From positions 1 through 7,135 of the forward strand of contig QFOL01000204.1 in assembly GCA_003241215.1 (NCBI GenBank): DNA of 7,135 nt, given 5' to 3'. This stretch comes from Agrobacterium fabrum (GTDB lineage Bacteria > Pseudomonadota > Alphaproteobacteria > Rhizobiales > Rhizobiaceae). A model generated the notes under the pieces. The model saw nothing but the letters and a program-made list of their open reading frames with translations. It was not told the origin of the DNA and made no database searches. Position numbers and translations under genes: made by a program. Each line of letters begins with the position of its first letter. Position 1 is the stretch's first letter. Below are positions 1-7,135 of the stretch, one piece after another.

Positions 1-1729
1 CCGCCTCGCCTATCAGCGCCAGATTTCCGATCTCAGCCGCCAGTTCGGCACAAGGCTGACGACCGAACAGGCCAAGGCCTTCGGCATCGACCGCCAGGTC
101 TTCAGCCAGCTTGCGGCAGGCGCCGCCCTCGATGAGCTGGCTTCCAAGATGAATCTCGGCCTTTCGGAAGACCGCCTTGCCAATCTCATCGCCGAGGACC
201 CGGCCTTCAAGTCGGTCAACGGCCAGTTCGACCGCAACCTGTTCAGCGAGCGCCTGCGCAATTCCGGCTTCCGCGAGGACGACTATATCAAGGAACGCAG
301 CAAGGTTGCCGTCAGAAGCCAGATCGTCGAAGCCGTGTCGGATGGTTTTGCCGCACCGCAGGTGCTGGTGGATGCGCTGAAGCAATATCGCAACGAGCAG
401 CGCGCGGTCGATTACGTCACTCTCTCCAATGCCGTCATCCCGCCGGTCATGGCGCCGGGCGACGACGTGCTCACGCCGTGGTTCGAGACCAACAAGACGA
501 AATATCGCGCACCGGAATTCCGCAAGTTCACCTATGTGAAGCTCGAACCAGCAGACATTGCCGAGCCGGCATCGGTGACCGACGCGCAGATCGCCGATTA
601 TTATGAAAGCCACAAGGACAGCTTCCGCACCGCCGGCCGCCGCACGGTTGAACAGCTGACCTTCCCGGAAAAGGAAATGGCCGCCGCCGCCGCCGAGCAA
701 ATCCGCCTCGGCAACACCACCTATGACCAGGTGGTGAAGGATCAGGGCAAGACCGCCTCCGACGTCACGCTTGGCGAATTCACCAGGGATACCATCCCCG
801 ACCAGTCGATCGCCGATGCCGCCTTCGCCATCCAGAAGGATGGCGGCGTGTCGCCGGTGGTCGAAGGCTCCTTCGGCCCGGTCATCCTGCGCGTCACCGG
901 CATCAAGCCGGAAACCACCCGCACGCTGGACGAGGCCAAGGAAGATATCCGCAAGGATCTCGCCACCGCCGCCGCCGCGGAAGAAATCACCAATGTGCAT
1001 GACCGTTACGAAGATCTGCGCGCCGGCGGCTCCTCGCTTGCCGATGCGGCGCAGCAGCTGAACCTGAAACCCGTCACCATCGCCGCCATCGACGCCGCCG
1101 GCCTCGATGAAAAGGGTGACGCCGTACAGGGCCTGCCCTCGCCGCAGCTGGCGCAGGAAGTCTTCAAGACCGAACCCGGCACCGAAGCCCTGCCGATCAA
1201 TCTCGGCCGCGAAGGTTACATCTGGTTCGATGTCGACCAGATCATCGCCGCCCGCGACCGCACGCTTGCCGAAGTCCGCGACGATGTCGTGGCCGACTGG
1301 ACGGCGGAGCAGCAGCGCACCGCGCTTGCCGCCAAGGCCGACGAGCTGAAGGCCCGTGTTGAAAAGGGCGAGACCCTTGAGGCCGTGGCCGGCGAACTGA
1401 GCCTTGCCGTCGAGCAGAAATCCGGCCTGCGCCGCACCAGCGAGGACGCGATTTTTGGCCGCCAGACAATCGCCGCCGTCTTCTCCGGCGCTGAAGGCGT
1501 GGTTGGCACGGCGGCGGACGCCGAGGGTTCCAGCCGCATTCTCTTCAAGGTCACCTCCGTTGACACCGATGCGCCTGCCGATGCGCTCGCCAATGACGAC
1601 CAGCAGTTCAACGCCATCGCCCGCGCGGCCGGCGACGATATGCTGGACCAGATGGTCAACCGCCTGCAGAATGACTATGGTGTCACCATCAACCAGGCCC
1701 TCGCCGATCAGGCGATGGTCGGCTTCTGA
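1..1729 (+). CDS. PpiD/SurA-type peptidylprolyl isomerase-like periplasmic chaperone, 5' partial
   Basis: The reading frame is already open at base 2 and runs to TGA at 1727-1729, giving 575 visible codons. The ATG at 149 is internal, because the protein-like frame continues upstream of it. Family members in rhizobia are roughly 630 residues, so I infer that about 55 residues are missing, including the start and the usual N-terminal membrane anchor. The first ~150 visible residues match the SurA_N-type chaperone region (helical, with [10 protein letters not shown] and [14 protein letters not shown] segments). A parvulin-like domain follows, encoded at about 626-960, with the family's [17 protein letters not shown] ending. 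The two histidines typical of active parvulins are not seen, so chaperone activity is likelier than proline isomerisation. The family acts at the outer face of the inner membrane on newly exported proteins. trpD starts 16 bases downstream. The family call is firm; the exact symbol (ppiD) is not. Confidence 0.88.
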   Translation, partial: RLAYQRQISDLSRQFGTRLTTEQAKAFGIDRQVFSQLAAGAALDELASKMNLGLSEDRLANLIAEDPAFKSVNGQFDRNLFSERLRNSGFREDDYIKERSKVAVRSQIVEAVSDGFAAPQVLVDALKQYRNEQRAVDYVTLSNAVIPPVMAPGDDVLTPWFETNKTKYRAPEFRKFTYVKLEPADIAEPASVTDAQIADYYESHKDSFRTAGRRTVEQLTFPEKEMAAAAAEQIRLGNTTYDQVVKDQGKTASDVTLGEFTRDTIPDQSIADAAFAIQKDGGVSPVVEGSFGPVILRVTGIKPETTRTLDEAKEDIRKDLATAAAAEEITNVHDRYEDLRAGGSSLADAAQQLNLKPVTIAAIDAAGLDEKGDAVQGLPSPQLAQEVFKTEPGTEALPINLGREGYIWFDVDQIIAARDRTLAEVRDDVVADWTAEQQRTALAAKADELKARVEKGETLEAVAGELSLAVEQKSGLRRTSEDAIFGRQTIAAVFSGAEGVVGTAADAEGSSRILFKVTSVDTDAPADALANDDQQFNAIARAAGDDMLDQMVNRLQNDYGVTINQALADQAMVGF

Positions 1730-1745
1730 CCGGGGGGCGGAAACC

Positions 1746-2780
1746 ATGGCCGAACTGAAGCCGCTGATCGCCAAGGTCGCAAATGGAGAAAGCCTGAACC
1801 GTGAGGAATCGCGAACGGCTTTCGACATTCTGATGTCGGGCGAAGCCACGCCGTCGCAGATCGGCGGTTTCCTGATGGCGCTGCGCGTGCGCGGGGAAAC
1901 GGTGGACGAGATCGTCGGCGCCGTCTCCTCCATGCGTTCCCGCATGCTGCCTGTCTCGGCCCCCGCCAATGCCATCGATATTGTCGGCACCGGCGGTGAC
2001 GGCATCGGCACCTACAACATCTCGACGCTGGCCTCGATCATCGTCGCCGGCACGGGCCTGCCGGTCGCCAAGCATGGCAACCGGGCGCTGAGTTCCAAAT
2101 CCGGCACGGCGGACGCCTTGTCCGCGCTCGGCGTGAAGCTGGATATCGGTCCCGATCTCATCGCCCGCTGCATCGCGGAGGCGGGTCTCGGCTTCATGTT
2201 CGCGCAGATGCACCATTCCGCCATGCGCCATGTCGGCCCGAGCCGGGTCGAACTCGGCACAAGGACGATCTTCAACCTGCTTGGCCCGCTCTCCAACCCG
2301 GCCGGCGCCAAACGGCAGCTGCTCGGCGTCTTTTCGCCACGCTGGCTGGTGCCGCTTGCCGAAGTGCTGCGCGATCTCGGTTCGGAAAGCATCTGGGTCG
2401 TACATGGCGACGGCATGGATGAAGTCACCACCACCGGCGTCACCCATGTGGCGGCGCTGGAAGGCGGCAAGATCCGCACCTTCGATCTGACCCCGAAAGA
2501 TTTCGGCGTCGACGTTGCTGTAATGGCCGACCTCAGGGGCGGCGACGGCATTGCCAATGCCGCGGCCTTGCGCGACGTCCTGTCGGGCAAGCGCAATGCC
2601 TATCGTGACGTGTCGCTCTGCAACGCGGCTGCGGCGCTCGTCATCGCCGGCAAGGCGGAAACGCTGGGTCAGGCCATGACCATAGCGAGCGAGGCGCTCG
2701 ACAGCGGCAGGGCCGCCGCCGCGCTCGACCGTCTGGTCGCCGTATCCAACGAAGCCGACCCCGGGCAGGCCGACCATTAA
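1746..2780 (+). CDS. trpD: Anthranilate phosphoribosyltransferase
   Basis: TrpD joins anthranilate to phosphoribosyl pyrophosphate to give phosphoribosyl-anthranilate, the second dedicated step of tryptophan synthesis, in the cytoplasm. The 344-residue length is normal for the family. Visible signatures are the glycine-rich PRPP-binding loop GTGGDG at residues 81-86, NIST at 91-94, KHGNR at 109-113, [10 protein letters not shown] at 116-125, then a [17 protein letters not shown] substrate segment, [14 protein letters not shown], and VHGDGMDE. The ATG at 1746 is chosen because it gives the conserved short N-terminus ([11 protein letters not shown]), lies just after the upstream stop, and follows a G-rich stretch (1731-1739) that can serve as a ribosome site. 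The frame stays open far upstream, but only as overlap with the preceding gene. trpC follows after 18 bases. No trpE or trpG is in the window; rhizobia are known to carry a fused trpE(G) elsewhere. Confidence 0.97.
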   Translation: MAELKPLIAKVANGESLNREESRTAFDILMSGEATPSQIGGFLMALRVRGETVDEIVGAVSSMRSRMLPVSAPANAIDIVGTGGDGIGTYNISTLASIIVAGTGLPVAKHGNRALSSKSGTADALSALGVKLDIGPDLIARCIAEAGLGFMFAQMHHSAMRHVGPSRVELGTRTIFNLLGPLSNPAGAKRQLLGVFSPRWLVPLAEVLRDLGSESIWVVHGDGMDEVTTTGVTHVAALEGGKIRTFDLTPKDFGVDVAVMADLRGGDGIANAAALRDVLSGKRNAYRDVSLCNAAAALVIAGKAETLGQAMTIASEALDSGRAAAALDRLVAVSNEADPGQADH

Positions 2781-2798
2781 AGGAATGAGAGCGAGATC

Positions 2799-3614
2799 AT
2801 GAGCGACATTCTGAAAAAGATCGAAATTTACAAGCGCGAGGAAATCGCCGCCGCCAAGGCGAAGGTCTCGCTGGCCGATCTCAAGGCGATGGCCGCAGGC
2901 CAGAGCGCGCCGCGCGGTTTCTACAGGGCGCTTCGGGCAAAACAGGCCGAGGGCAAGTTCGGCCTGATCGCCGAAATCAAGAAGGCAAGCCCCTCCAAGG
3001 GCCTGATCCGCCCCGATTTCGACCCACCGGCGCTGGCAGCCGCCTATGAGGCCGGTGGCGCCGCCTGTCTGTCCGTGCTGACGGATAGCCCAAGCTTTCA
3101 GGGCGCGCCGGAATTCCTGACCGCCGCCCGCAATGCCTGCGCCCTGCCGGCGCTGCGCAAGGATTTCATGTTCGACACCTATCAGGTGCACGAGGCCCGC
3201 GCCTGGGGGGCGGACTGCATTCTCCTCATCATGGCGTCGCTTTCCGACGACGAGGCCAAACGCCTTGAAGACGAGGCTTTTGCGCTGGGAATGGACGTGC
3301 TGGTCGAGGTGCATGATGCGGAAGAAACCGAAAGGGCGCTGAAGCTCGCCTCGCCGCTTCTCGGCATCAACAACCGCAACCTGCGCACCTTCGAGGTCAG
3401 TCTCGAAACCAGCGAAAGACTGGCGGGCCTTGTGCCGGCCGAAAAGCTGCTGGTCGGCGAAAGCGGCATCTTCACCTATGAGGATTGTAAGCGTCTCGAA
3501 AAAAGCGGCATCAGCACCTTCCTCGTCGGCGAAAGCCTGATGCGCAAGGACGATGTGGCGGCGGCCACCAAAGCCCTTCTGACAGGCCGGTCCGGCATTC
3601 TGGCAGCGGAATAA
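2799..3614 (+). CDS. trpC: Indole-3-glycerol phosphate synthase
   Basis: TrpC closes the indole ring, converting carboxyphenylamino-deoxyribulose phosphate to indole-3-glycerol phosphate with loss of CO2 and water. The 271-residue protein is a single-domain TIM barrel and is not fused to TrpF as in E. coli. The catalytic set known from the Sulfolobus enzyme can be placed by motif: E59 and K61 in [13 protein letters not shown]121 in LRKDFMFD, E170 in VEVH, N191 in GINNRNL, and E221/S222 in VGESGI. The start at 2799 gives the usual [17 protein letters not shown]-terminus; AAAGGA-type and GAGCGAG purine runs precede it. An ATG at 2785 is out: it hits a stop after five codons. The gene lies 18 bases after trpD and 7 bases before moaC, so it sits inside a co-transcribed series. 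Confidence 0.97.
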   Translation: MSDILKKIEIYKREEIAAAKAKVSLADLKAMAAGQSAPRGFYRALRAKQAEGKFGLIAEIKKASPSKGLIRPDFDPPALAAAYEAGGAACLSVLTDSPSFQGAPEFLTAARNACALPALRKDFMFDTYQVHEARAWGADCILLIMASLSDDEAKRLEDEAFALGMDVLVEVHDAEETERALKLASPLLGINNRNLRTFEVSLETSERLAGLVPAEKLLVGESGIFTYEDCKRLEKSGISTFLVGESLMRKDDVAAATKALLTGRSGILAAE

Positions 3615-3621
3615 TATCCCG

Positions 3622-4113
<492 letters not shown>

Positions 4114-5331
4114 ATGAAACCGCTGCTGCCCGTAGATGATGCCACAAGGCGCCTTCTGGAAGCGGCGGCTCCGGTAACGGAAAGCGAGATGCTGCCGCTT
4201 GCCGAATGTGATGGCCGGGTTCTTGCGGCCGACCTGACCGCACGCCTCACCCAGCCCCCCTTCGACGCCTCGGCCATGGACGGCTATGCGCTGCGCAGCG
4301 CCGATGCGCCTGATATCGGCTCGATCTTTACCGTCATCGGCCAGGCGGCGGCCGGCCACGCTTTTCCCGGCGCCGTCGGCGAAGGCGAAGCCGTGCGCAT
4401 CTTCACCGGCGCGCCAGTGCCGCAGGGTGCAGATGCGATTCTCATTCAGGAAGACGCCGAGGTGCTGGAGGGCGGAAAAATCCGCACCACCTTCGCTGTC
4501 GCCGCCGGGCGACACATTCGCCCGCGCGGGCAGGATTTCGCCGAGGGAGAAACGGTTCTGCAAGCCGGTCGGGAACTCTGTTTTACCGACCTGACACTCG
4601 CCGCAGCCATGAACCACGCGGCACTTTCCGTCTACCGCAGGCCGCGGATCGCCATCCTTGCCACCGGTGACGAATTGCTGCCGCCGGGAAGCACGCCGCA
4701 GCCGGCCCAGATCATCGCCTCCAACACGTTCGGCGTCGCAGCCCTTGCCCGGCAGGCGGGTGCGGAGGTTGTCGATCTCGGCATCATTGCCGATGACGAG
4801 AGGCTCATCCGCGCCGCCATCGGCAGGGCCGTTGCCTCAAGGGTGGATGTGCTGGTGACGCTTGGCGGCGCCTCCGTCGGCGACCACGACCTCGTGCAGG
4901 CGGCCCTGAAGGCGGAAGGCATGCAGCTCGATTTCTGGCGCATCGCCATGCGTCCGGGAAAACCGCTGATGGTCGGCGCCATCGGCAACATGCAGGTTCT
5001 CGGCCTGCCCGGCAACCCGGTGGCCAGCCTCGTCTGCAGCCTGCTGTTCCTGGAGCCGCTGATCCGCAGGATCGCCCGCCGCGCGCCGCTGCAGCGCGCC
5101 GCCACCGCCCGCACCGCCGCGCCGCTGAAGGAGAACGACCATCGGCAGGACTATCTGCGCGCCCGATTCAGCACGGATGAAAACGGCGCGCTGGTGGCGG
5201 AAGCCTATGCGAAACAGGATTCATCGATGATGAAGATATTGGCCCATTCCGATGGGCTGATCGTGCGTCCGCCGCACGCGCCCGAGGTCGAGGCCGGGAC
5301 GGAATGCCCGGTCATCAGGCTGAAATCCTGA
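4114..5331 (+). CDS. moeA: Molybdopterin molybdenumtransferase
   Basis: MoeA inserts molybdate into adenylylated molybdopterin, the last general step of molybdenum-cofactor synthesis. The 405-residue length fits the family. Equivalents of functional E. coli residues can be read: D56 in DASAMDGYAL, T98 in FTGAPVPQGAD, D141 in RPRGQDF, E187 in LATGDELLPPG, D227/D228 in IADDE, D259 in GGASVGDHDL, and the prolines of MRPGKPL and GLPGNPVAS (P299, P302). The nucleotide-binding MoCF fold spans about residues 177-320. The C-terminal beta domain ends with the DSSMMKILAHSDGLIVRPP segment. ATG 4114 follows the moaC TGA with no gap and has a good AGGAG at 4103-4107. It is the last gene of the compact series. 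In many alphaproteobacteria lexA follows, but not here within the window. Confidence 0.96.
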   Translation: MKPLLPVDDATRRLLEAAAPVTESEMLPLAECDGRVLAADLTARLTQPPFDASAMDGYALRSADAPDIGSIFTVIGQAAAGHAFPGAVGEGEAVRIFTGAPVPQGADAILIQEDAEVLEGGKIRTTFAVAAGRHIRPRGQDFAEGETVLQAGRELCFTDLTLAAAMNHAALSVYRRPRIAILATGDELLPPGSTPQPAQIIASNTFGVAALARQAGAEVVDLGIIADDERLIRAAIGRAVASRVDVLVTLGGASVGDHDLVQAALKAEGMQLDFWRIAMRPGKPLMVGAIGNMQVLGLPGNPVASLVCSLLFLEPLIRRIARRAPLQRAATARTAAPLKENDHRQDYLRARFSTDENGALVAEAYAKQDSSMMKILAHSDGLIVRPPHAPEVEAGTECPVIRLKS

Positions 5332-5417
5332 TTGTGCAGGCGGCGGCGGAGCCTGCGACCGGCAGCGTGAGCCCCCGCGACACCTGCCGAAAACTGCCCC
5401 GCCATTAGAGAACTGCA

Positions 5418-5434
5418 CCGCGCCTCCCGCGCGG
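5418..5434 (+). terminator. Possible transcription end of the trp-mo operon (GC hairpin)
   Basis: A 6-bp GC-only stem (ccgcgc 5418-5423, gcgcgg 5429-5434) with a five-base loop lies 86 bases after the moeA stop, at the point where the sequence becomes AT-rich (cgtcaaaatttcaaat follows). There is no true T run, so it is not a classic intrinsic terminator. Weaker stems also occur at 5336-5356 (gcaggc/gcctgc) and 5360-5389 (cggcag/ctgccg). Any of these could stabilise a transcript 3' end instead. Confidence 0.3.
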
Positions 5435-5687
5435 CGTCAAAATTTCAAATAAAACTGTAACATTCCTGTATCCTGATACGAATGGCAAAAAAAACCGCTG
5501 ACCGGCGGAGTGTCGATCAATTCAAAAGCCGTCATCTCTTCCTGCCGGGGGAATATCTCCACGCATTGTTGTGCCAAAATAAATCACACGAATCCCGTTA
5601 TTGGGATTGACAGAATAAATGTGATGCTGTCACCAAGACGAACAGTAGAGAGAAAATTTTTCGGAATTCTTCAAAATGAAAATTACT

Positions 5688-5693
5688 TATAAT
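5688..5693 (+). promoter_or_regulatory. Candidate -10 element upstream of the cyclase gene
   Basis: A perfect TATAAT lies 136 bases upstream of the start codon at 5830. No good -35 hexamer is found at 16-18 bases upstream; the best is poor, aattct at 5665-5670. A second candidate is cataat at 5784-5789 with a weak ttaagc (5762-5767) ahead of it. A perfect TTGACA at 5607-5612 has no matching -10. In such AT-rich DNA these matches are expected often by chance, so this is a pointer only. Confidence 0.25.
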
Positions 5694-5818
5694 TATCAAT
5701 TAAATAAGATAAAAAACGGAGAAAATGAAGTTTTCGGGAACAAAAATTAGTTTCCCATAAATTAAGCTTTCCAAAACGAGCTTCATAATAATAATCATAG
5801 TCGATAAGCAGACTCACT

Positions 5819-5822
5819 GGAG
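5819..5822 (+). promoter_or_regulatory. Ribosome binding site that sets the cyclase start
   Basis: GGAG sits seven bases ahead of the ATG at 5830, an ideal distance. An in-frame TTG immediately upstream (5827-5829) would leave only four bases, so the ATG is the better start. Confidence 0.7.
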
Positions 5823-5829
5823 TTTCTTG

Positions 5830-6900
5830 ATGAACACGGCATCCACGCCCAAAACCACGGGACCCGACATTGCCGGGCAGATTGCCTACGCCATGCGGAG
5901 CATGGGTGTTTCGCCGATCCCGCGTAACTACAGCCTTTTTTACGAAGCCTATATCGGCTCCAACCCGGCGCTGACGAAAGATCTGGCGGCGCTTGGAAAC
6001 CGCGTCACCCAGGAGGACCTGGACGAACTGTCGCTGCGTTACGGAGAAGGCAATCCTTCACGGTCGATCGACGACGCGCATGAGAAGCTGCGGCGCGAAC
6101 TGGAGGGCCTGCTGGGAACCCTGAGGCGCGAACAATCCTCCATCGAGAACTACAACAGGATTCTCGGCGAGACCCGCCAGCGCATCGACGACAAGAACGC
6201 CGCCAGCAGCAACATTCTGCGGAACGCCATCGCCCTGCTGGCCGAAGCCACCGGAACGAAAATCATCGACGGCGAAAAGGCCTTCAACGACGTCAACCGC
6301 CATGCCGAGGAAATGCACCAGGTGCGCCTTGAGCTCGACGAATACAAGCGCATCGCCAATACCGATTCGCTGACGCGTCTTGCCAACCGGCGCGCCTTCG
6401 ACGACCGGCTGGCTTCCATTTATGACAGCTCCATCGGCCTGCAATATACCACGCTCGTCCTGCTCGATATCGATCACTTCAAGCGGATCAACGACACGTT
6501 CGGCCATCCGGTCGGCGACAAGATTCTCGCCACCGTCGCCTCGGTCATCCGCGCCAATGTCCGCAAGGATGGTTTTGTCGCCCGAAGCGGCGGCGAGGAA
6601 TTCGCCATCATTCTCGATGGCAACACGCCGGAAGAGGTGATGGTGATGTGCGAGCGCATCCGCCTGTCGCTGGAAAGCACGCCCTTCCGCAATTCGAGAT
6701 CGGGCGCCGATTACGGTACTGTGACGATTTCCCTCGGCTTCGCTTCCGCCGCGCAGGCCAGCAATCCGAGCGAGCTTTACGGCCATGCCGATACCGCGCT
6801 CTACCATGCCAAGGAAACCGGCCGGAACCGCTCCGTCTATTACGAGGACGGCATGCAGAAGAACTATACCGGCAAGAACTGGCTGATCTATCGGGCGTGA
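5830..6900 (+). CDS. Diguanylate cyclase, cytosolic, GGEEF domain with N-terminal helical module
   Basis: The protein is predicted to make cyclic di-GMP from two GTP, the second messenger that favours attachment and biofilm over swimming. It has 356 residues and no membrane segment. Residues ~13-75 form an N-terminal module with a PRNYSLFYEAYIGSNPAL motif (31-48). Residues ~80-178 look helical and coiled-coil-like. The GGDEF domain covers ~174-338 and has DSLTRLANRR (179-188), the metal-binding D213 in LLDIDHFKRIND, FGHPVGD (224-230) and the catalytic GGEEF at 254-258, so it should be active. The inhibitory site, normally RxxD five residues before GGEEF, reads RKDG (245-248) and lacks the aspartate. 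No EAL or HD-GYP domain follows. It is separated from moeA by a long AT-rich leader and is probably transcribed alone. From memory of the Agrobacterium c-di-GMP literature, dgcB (Atu1691) lies near this locus and may be the counterpart; I leave the symbol blank because I cannot verify it. Confidence 0.93.
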   Translation: MNTASTPKTTGPDIAGQIAYAMRSMGVSPIPRNYSLFYEAYIGSNPALTKDLAALGNRVTQEDLDELSLRYGEGNPSRSIDDAHEKLRRELEGLLGTLRREQSSIENYNRILGETRQRIDDKNAASSNILRNAIALLAEATGTKIIDGEKAFNDVNRHAEEMHQVRLELDEYKRIANTDSLTRLANRRAFDDRLASIYDSSIGLQYTTLVLLDIDHFKRINDTFGHPVGDKILATVASVIRANVRKDGFVARSGGEEFAIILDGNTPEEVMVMCERIRLSLESTPFRNSRSGADYGTVTISLGFASAAQASNPSELYGHADTALYHAKETGRNRSVYYEDGMQKNYTGKNWLIYRA

Positions 6901-6907
6901 GGCAAAT

Positions 6908-6925
6908 TGCGCCAATTTGGGCGCA
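6908..6925 (+). terminator. Small hairpin just after the cyclase stop
   Basis: Bases tgcgcc (6908-6913) pair with ggcgca (6920-6925) around a six-base loop, eight bases after the stop codon, followed by ttaaaaacac. An alternative pairing, caaatt (6903-6908) with aatttg (6914-6919), excludes the first. With no T run it is a weak terminator at best, but its position fits the 3' end of the cyclase transcript. Confidence 0.3.
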
Positions 6926-6953
6926 TTAAAAACACAGCGCTCTCCCCACCCTC

Positions 6954-7063
6954 ATTCCTGTGCTTGTCACAGGAATCCAGCCAGCCCAAGTCCTTGGGCT
7001 GAAAGGACTCCTCCCCTCCGCGCAGACGCGCGTCGACTGGATTCCTGTGACAAGCACAGGAAT
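6954..7063. repeat. Palindromic intergenic element, RIME-like, with 27-base inverted arms
   Basis: The left arm 6954-6980 and right arm 7037-7063 are exact reverse complements over 27 bases. Each arm is itself a hairpin: attcctgtg and cacaggaat, nine bases each, around a five-base loop (6954-6976 and 7041-7063). Between the arms are a 9-bp hairpin (cagcccaag 6982-6990 with cttgggctg 6993-7001), an overlapping 7-bp alternative (agtcctt 6989-6995 with aaggact 7003-7009) and a 10-base palindrome gacgcgcgtc (7025-7034). The total is 110 bases. Size, two large palindromes and intergenic location resemble the Rhizobium-specific intergenic mosaic elements (RIME) described in rhizobia; this assignment is from memory. 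It has no coding capacity. It may act as a transcript-end stabiliser or terminator in either direction, or be a non-autonomous mobile repeat. Confidence 0.75.
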
Positions 7064-7101
7064 TGTCTGTCGGAATTATGCTTTATTGTTCGGGAAGTTG
7101 G

Positions 7102-7133
7102 ATGACCTCCGAGGCGGCCACCCCGGAGGTCAT
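7102..7133. terminator. GC-rich 10-bp hairpin at the window edge
   Basis: atgacctccg (7102-7111) and cggaggtcat (7124-7133) pair perfectly around a 12-base loop. The stem strength suits a terminator between genes, but the window ends two bases later, so a following T run cannot be seen; none is present on the opposite side (7087-7101). It could equally lie in the end or beginning of a neighbouring gene. Confidence 0.35.
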
Positions 7134-7135
7134 GC

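Larger units (their letters stand above)
5332..5829. other. Long intergenic region with a GC-to-AT switch, no convincing gene
   Basis: This stretch of 498 bases separates moeA from the diguanylate cyclase gene. Bases 5332-5440 keep the GC-rich composition of the genes and hold small GC hairpins. From about 5440 the sequence turns AT-rich, reaching 50 G/C in the 180 bases 5641-5820 by direct count. Small inverted repeats include gtatc/gatac (5468-5472, 5475-5479), aatccc/gggatt (5591-5596, 5603-5608), gacag/ctgtc (5609-5613, 5627-5631), gaaaa/ttttc (5721-5725, 5731-5735) and aagct/agctt (5764-5768, 5779-5783). A run of eight A lies at 5487-5494. The only open frame of note (GTG at 5510, 60 codons) has an ill-placed ribosome site and no recognisable protein features. 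The likeliest role is promoter plus untranslated leader for the cyclase. Confidence 0.7.

Noticed and set aside
5640..5654. Possible LexA box (GAAC-N7-GAAC type of alphaproteobacteria)
   Set aside because: The second half reads agaa rather than gaac, so the match is only partial and no other good box is seen in the gap.
5510..5692. Small plus-strand frame of 60 codons starting with GTG in the AT-rich gap
   Set aside because: The purine run touches the start codon with no spacing, the product has no domain or signal, and the frame crosses hairpins and the AT-rich leader. It stays possible only if orthologues conserve it.
6058..6915. Minus-strand frame (285 codons) opposite the cyclase
   Set aside because: The cyclase frame has clear catalytic motifs; the opposite frame is a composition shadow.
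6917..7105. Plus-strand frame of 62 codons through the palindromic element
   Set aside because: It runs through the repeat arms and their hairpins; the predicted peptide is an accident of repeat sequence.
6901..7135. CRISPR or integrase attachment site suggested by repeated attcctgtg/cacaggaat units
   Set aside because: The units are inverted arms of one palindromic element, not direct repeats with regular spacers, and no cas, integrase or tRNA gene is present.

Overview
The window reads as ordinary chromosome of an alphaproteobacterium of the Rhizobiaceae, most likely Agrobacterium or a close Rhizobium. The grounds are codons strongly biased to G or C at the third position, the gene order ppiD-like / trpD / trpC / moaC / moeA, and a large palindromic repeat near the right end that looks like the intergenic mosaic repeats of rhizobia. 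All confidently called genes are on the + strand.

Left block (1-5331): the 3' part of a PpiD/SurA-type periplasmic folding factor runs in from outside the window. It is followed by a tightly packed series: trpD and trpC (two tryptophan-biosynthesis enzymes), then moaC and moeA (two molybdenum-cofactor enzymes). The gaps are 16, 18, 7 and 0 bases, there is no room for internal terminators, and the series is most simply read as one transcript. Tryptophan and molybdopterin synthesis share no intermediate, so the grouping is one of shared expression and inheritance rather than one pathway. All catalytic residues I could place by family knowledge in TrpC, MoaC and MoeA are present, so these enzymes look functional.

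Middle (5332-5829): almost 500 bases without a convincing gene. The first 100 bases are GC-rich with small hairpins that may end the operon. The remainder becomes strikingly AT-rich: 50 G/C in the 180 bases 5641-5820, about 28 percent, against about 63 percent in a sampled line of the next gene. It carries several small inverted repeats and a perfect TATAAT, and is probably the promoter and leader region of the next gene.

Right block (5830-6900): a soluble diguanylate cyclase, 356 residues, with an intact GGEEF active site but a broken RxxD inhibitory site. It occupies the place after moeA where, as I recall, many alphaproteobacteria have lexA. Its position and architecture suggest the Agrobacterium dgcB-type cyclase, but I cannot confirm this without a search.

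Right end (6901-7135): noncoding. It holds a 110-base element (6954-7063) bounded by perfect 27-base inverted arms, each arm itself a hairpin, with further mutually exclusive hairpins inside, and then a 10-bp GC-rich hairpin at the very edge. I see no phage, IS, CRISPR, tRNA or rRNA. Apart from the cyclase, its unusual leader and the repeat, the region is conventional core genome; I find no convincing new multi-gene system.
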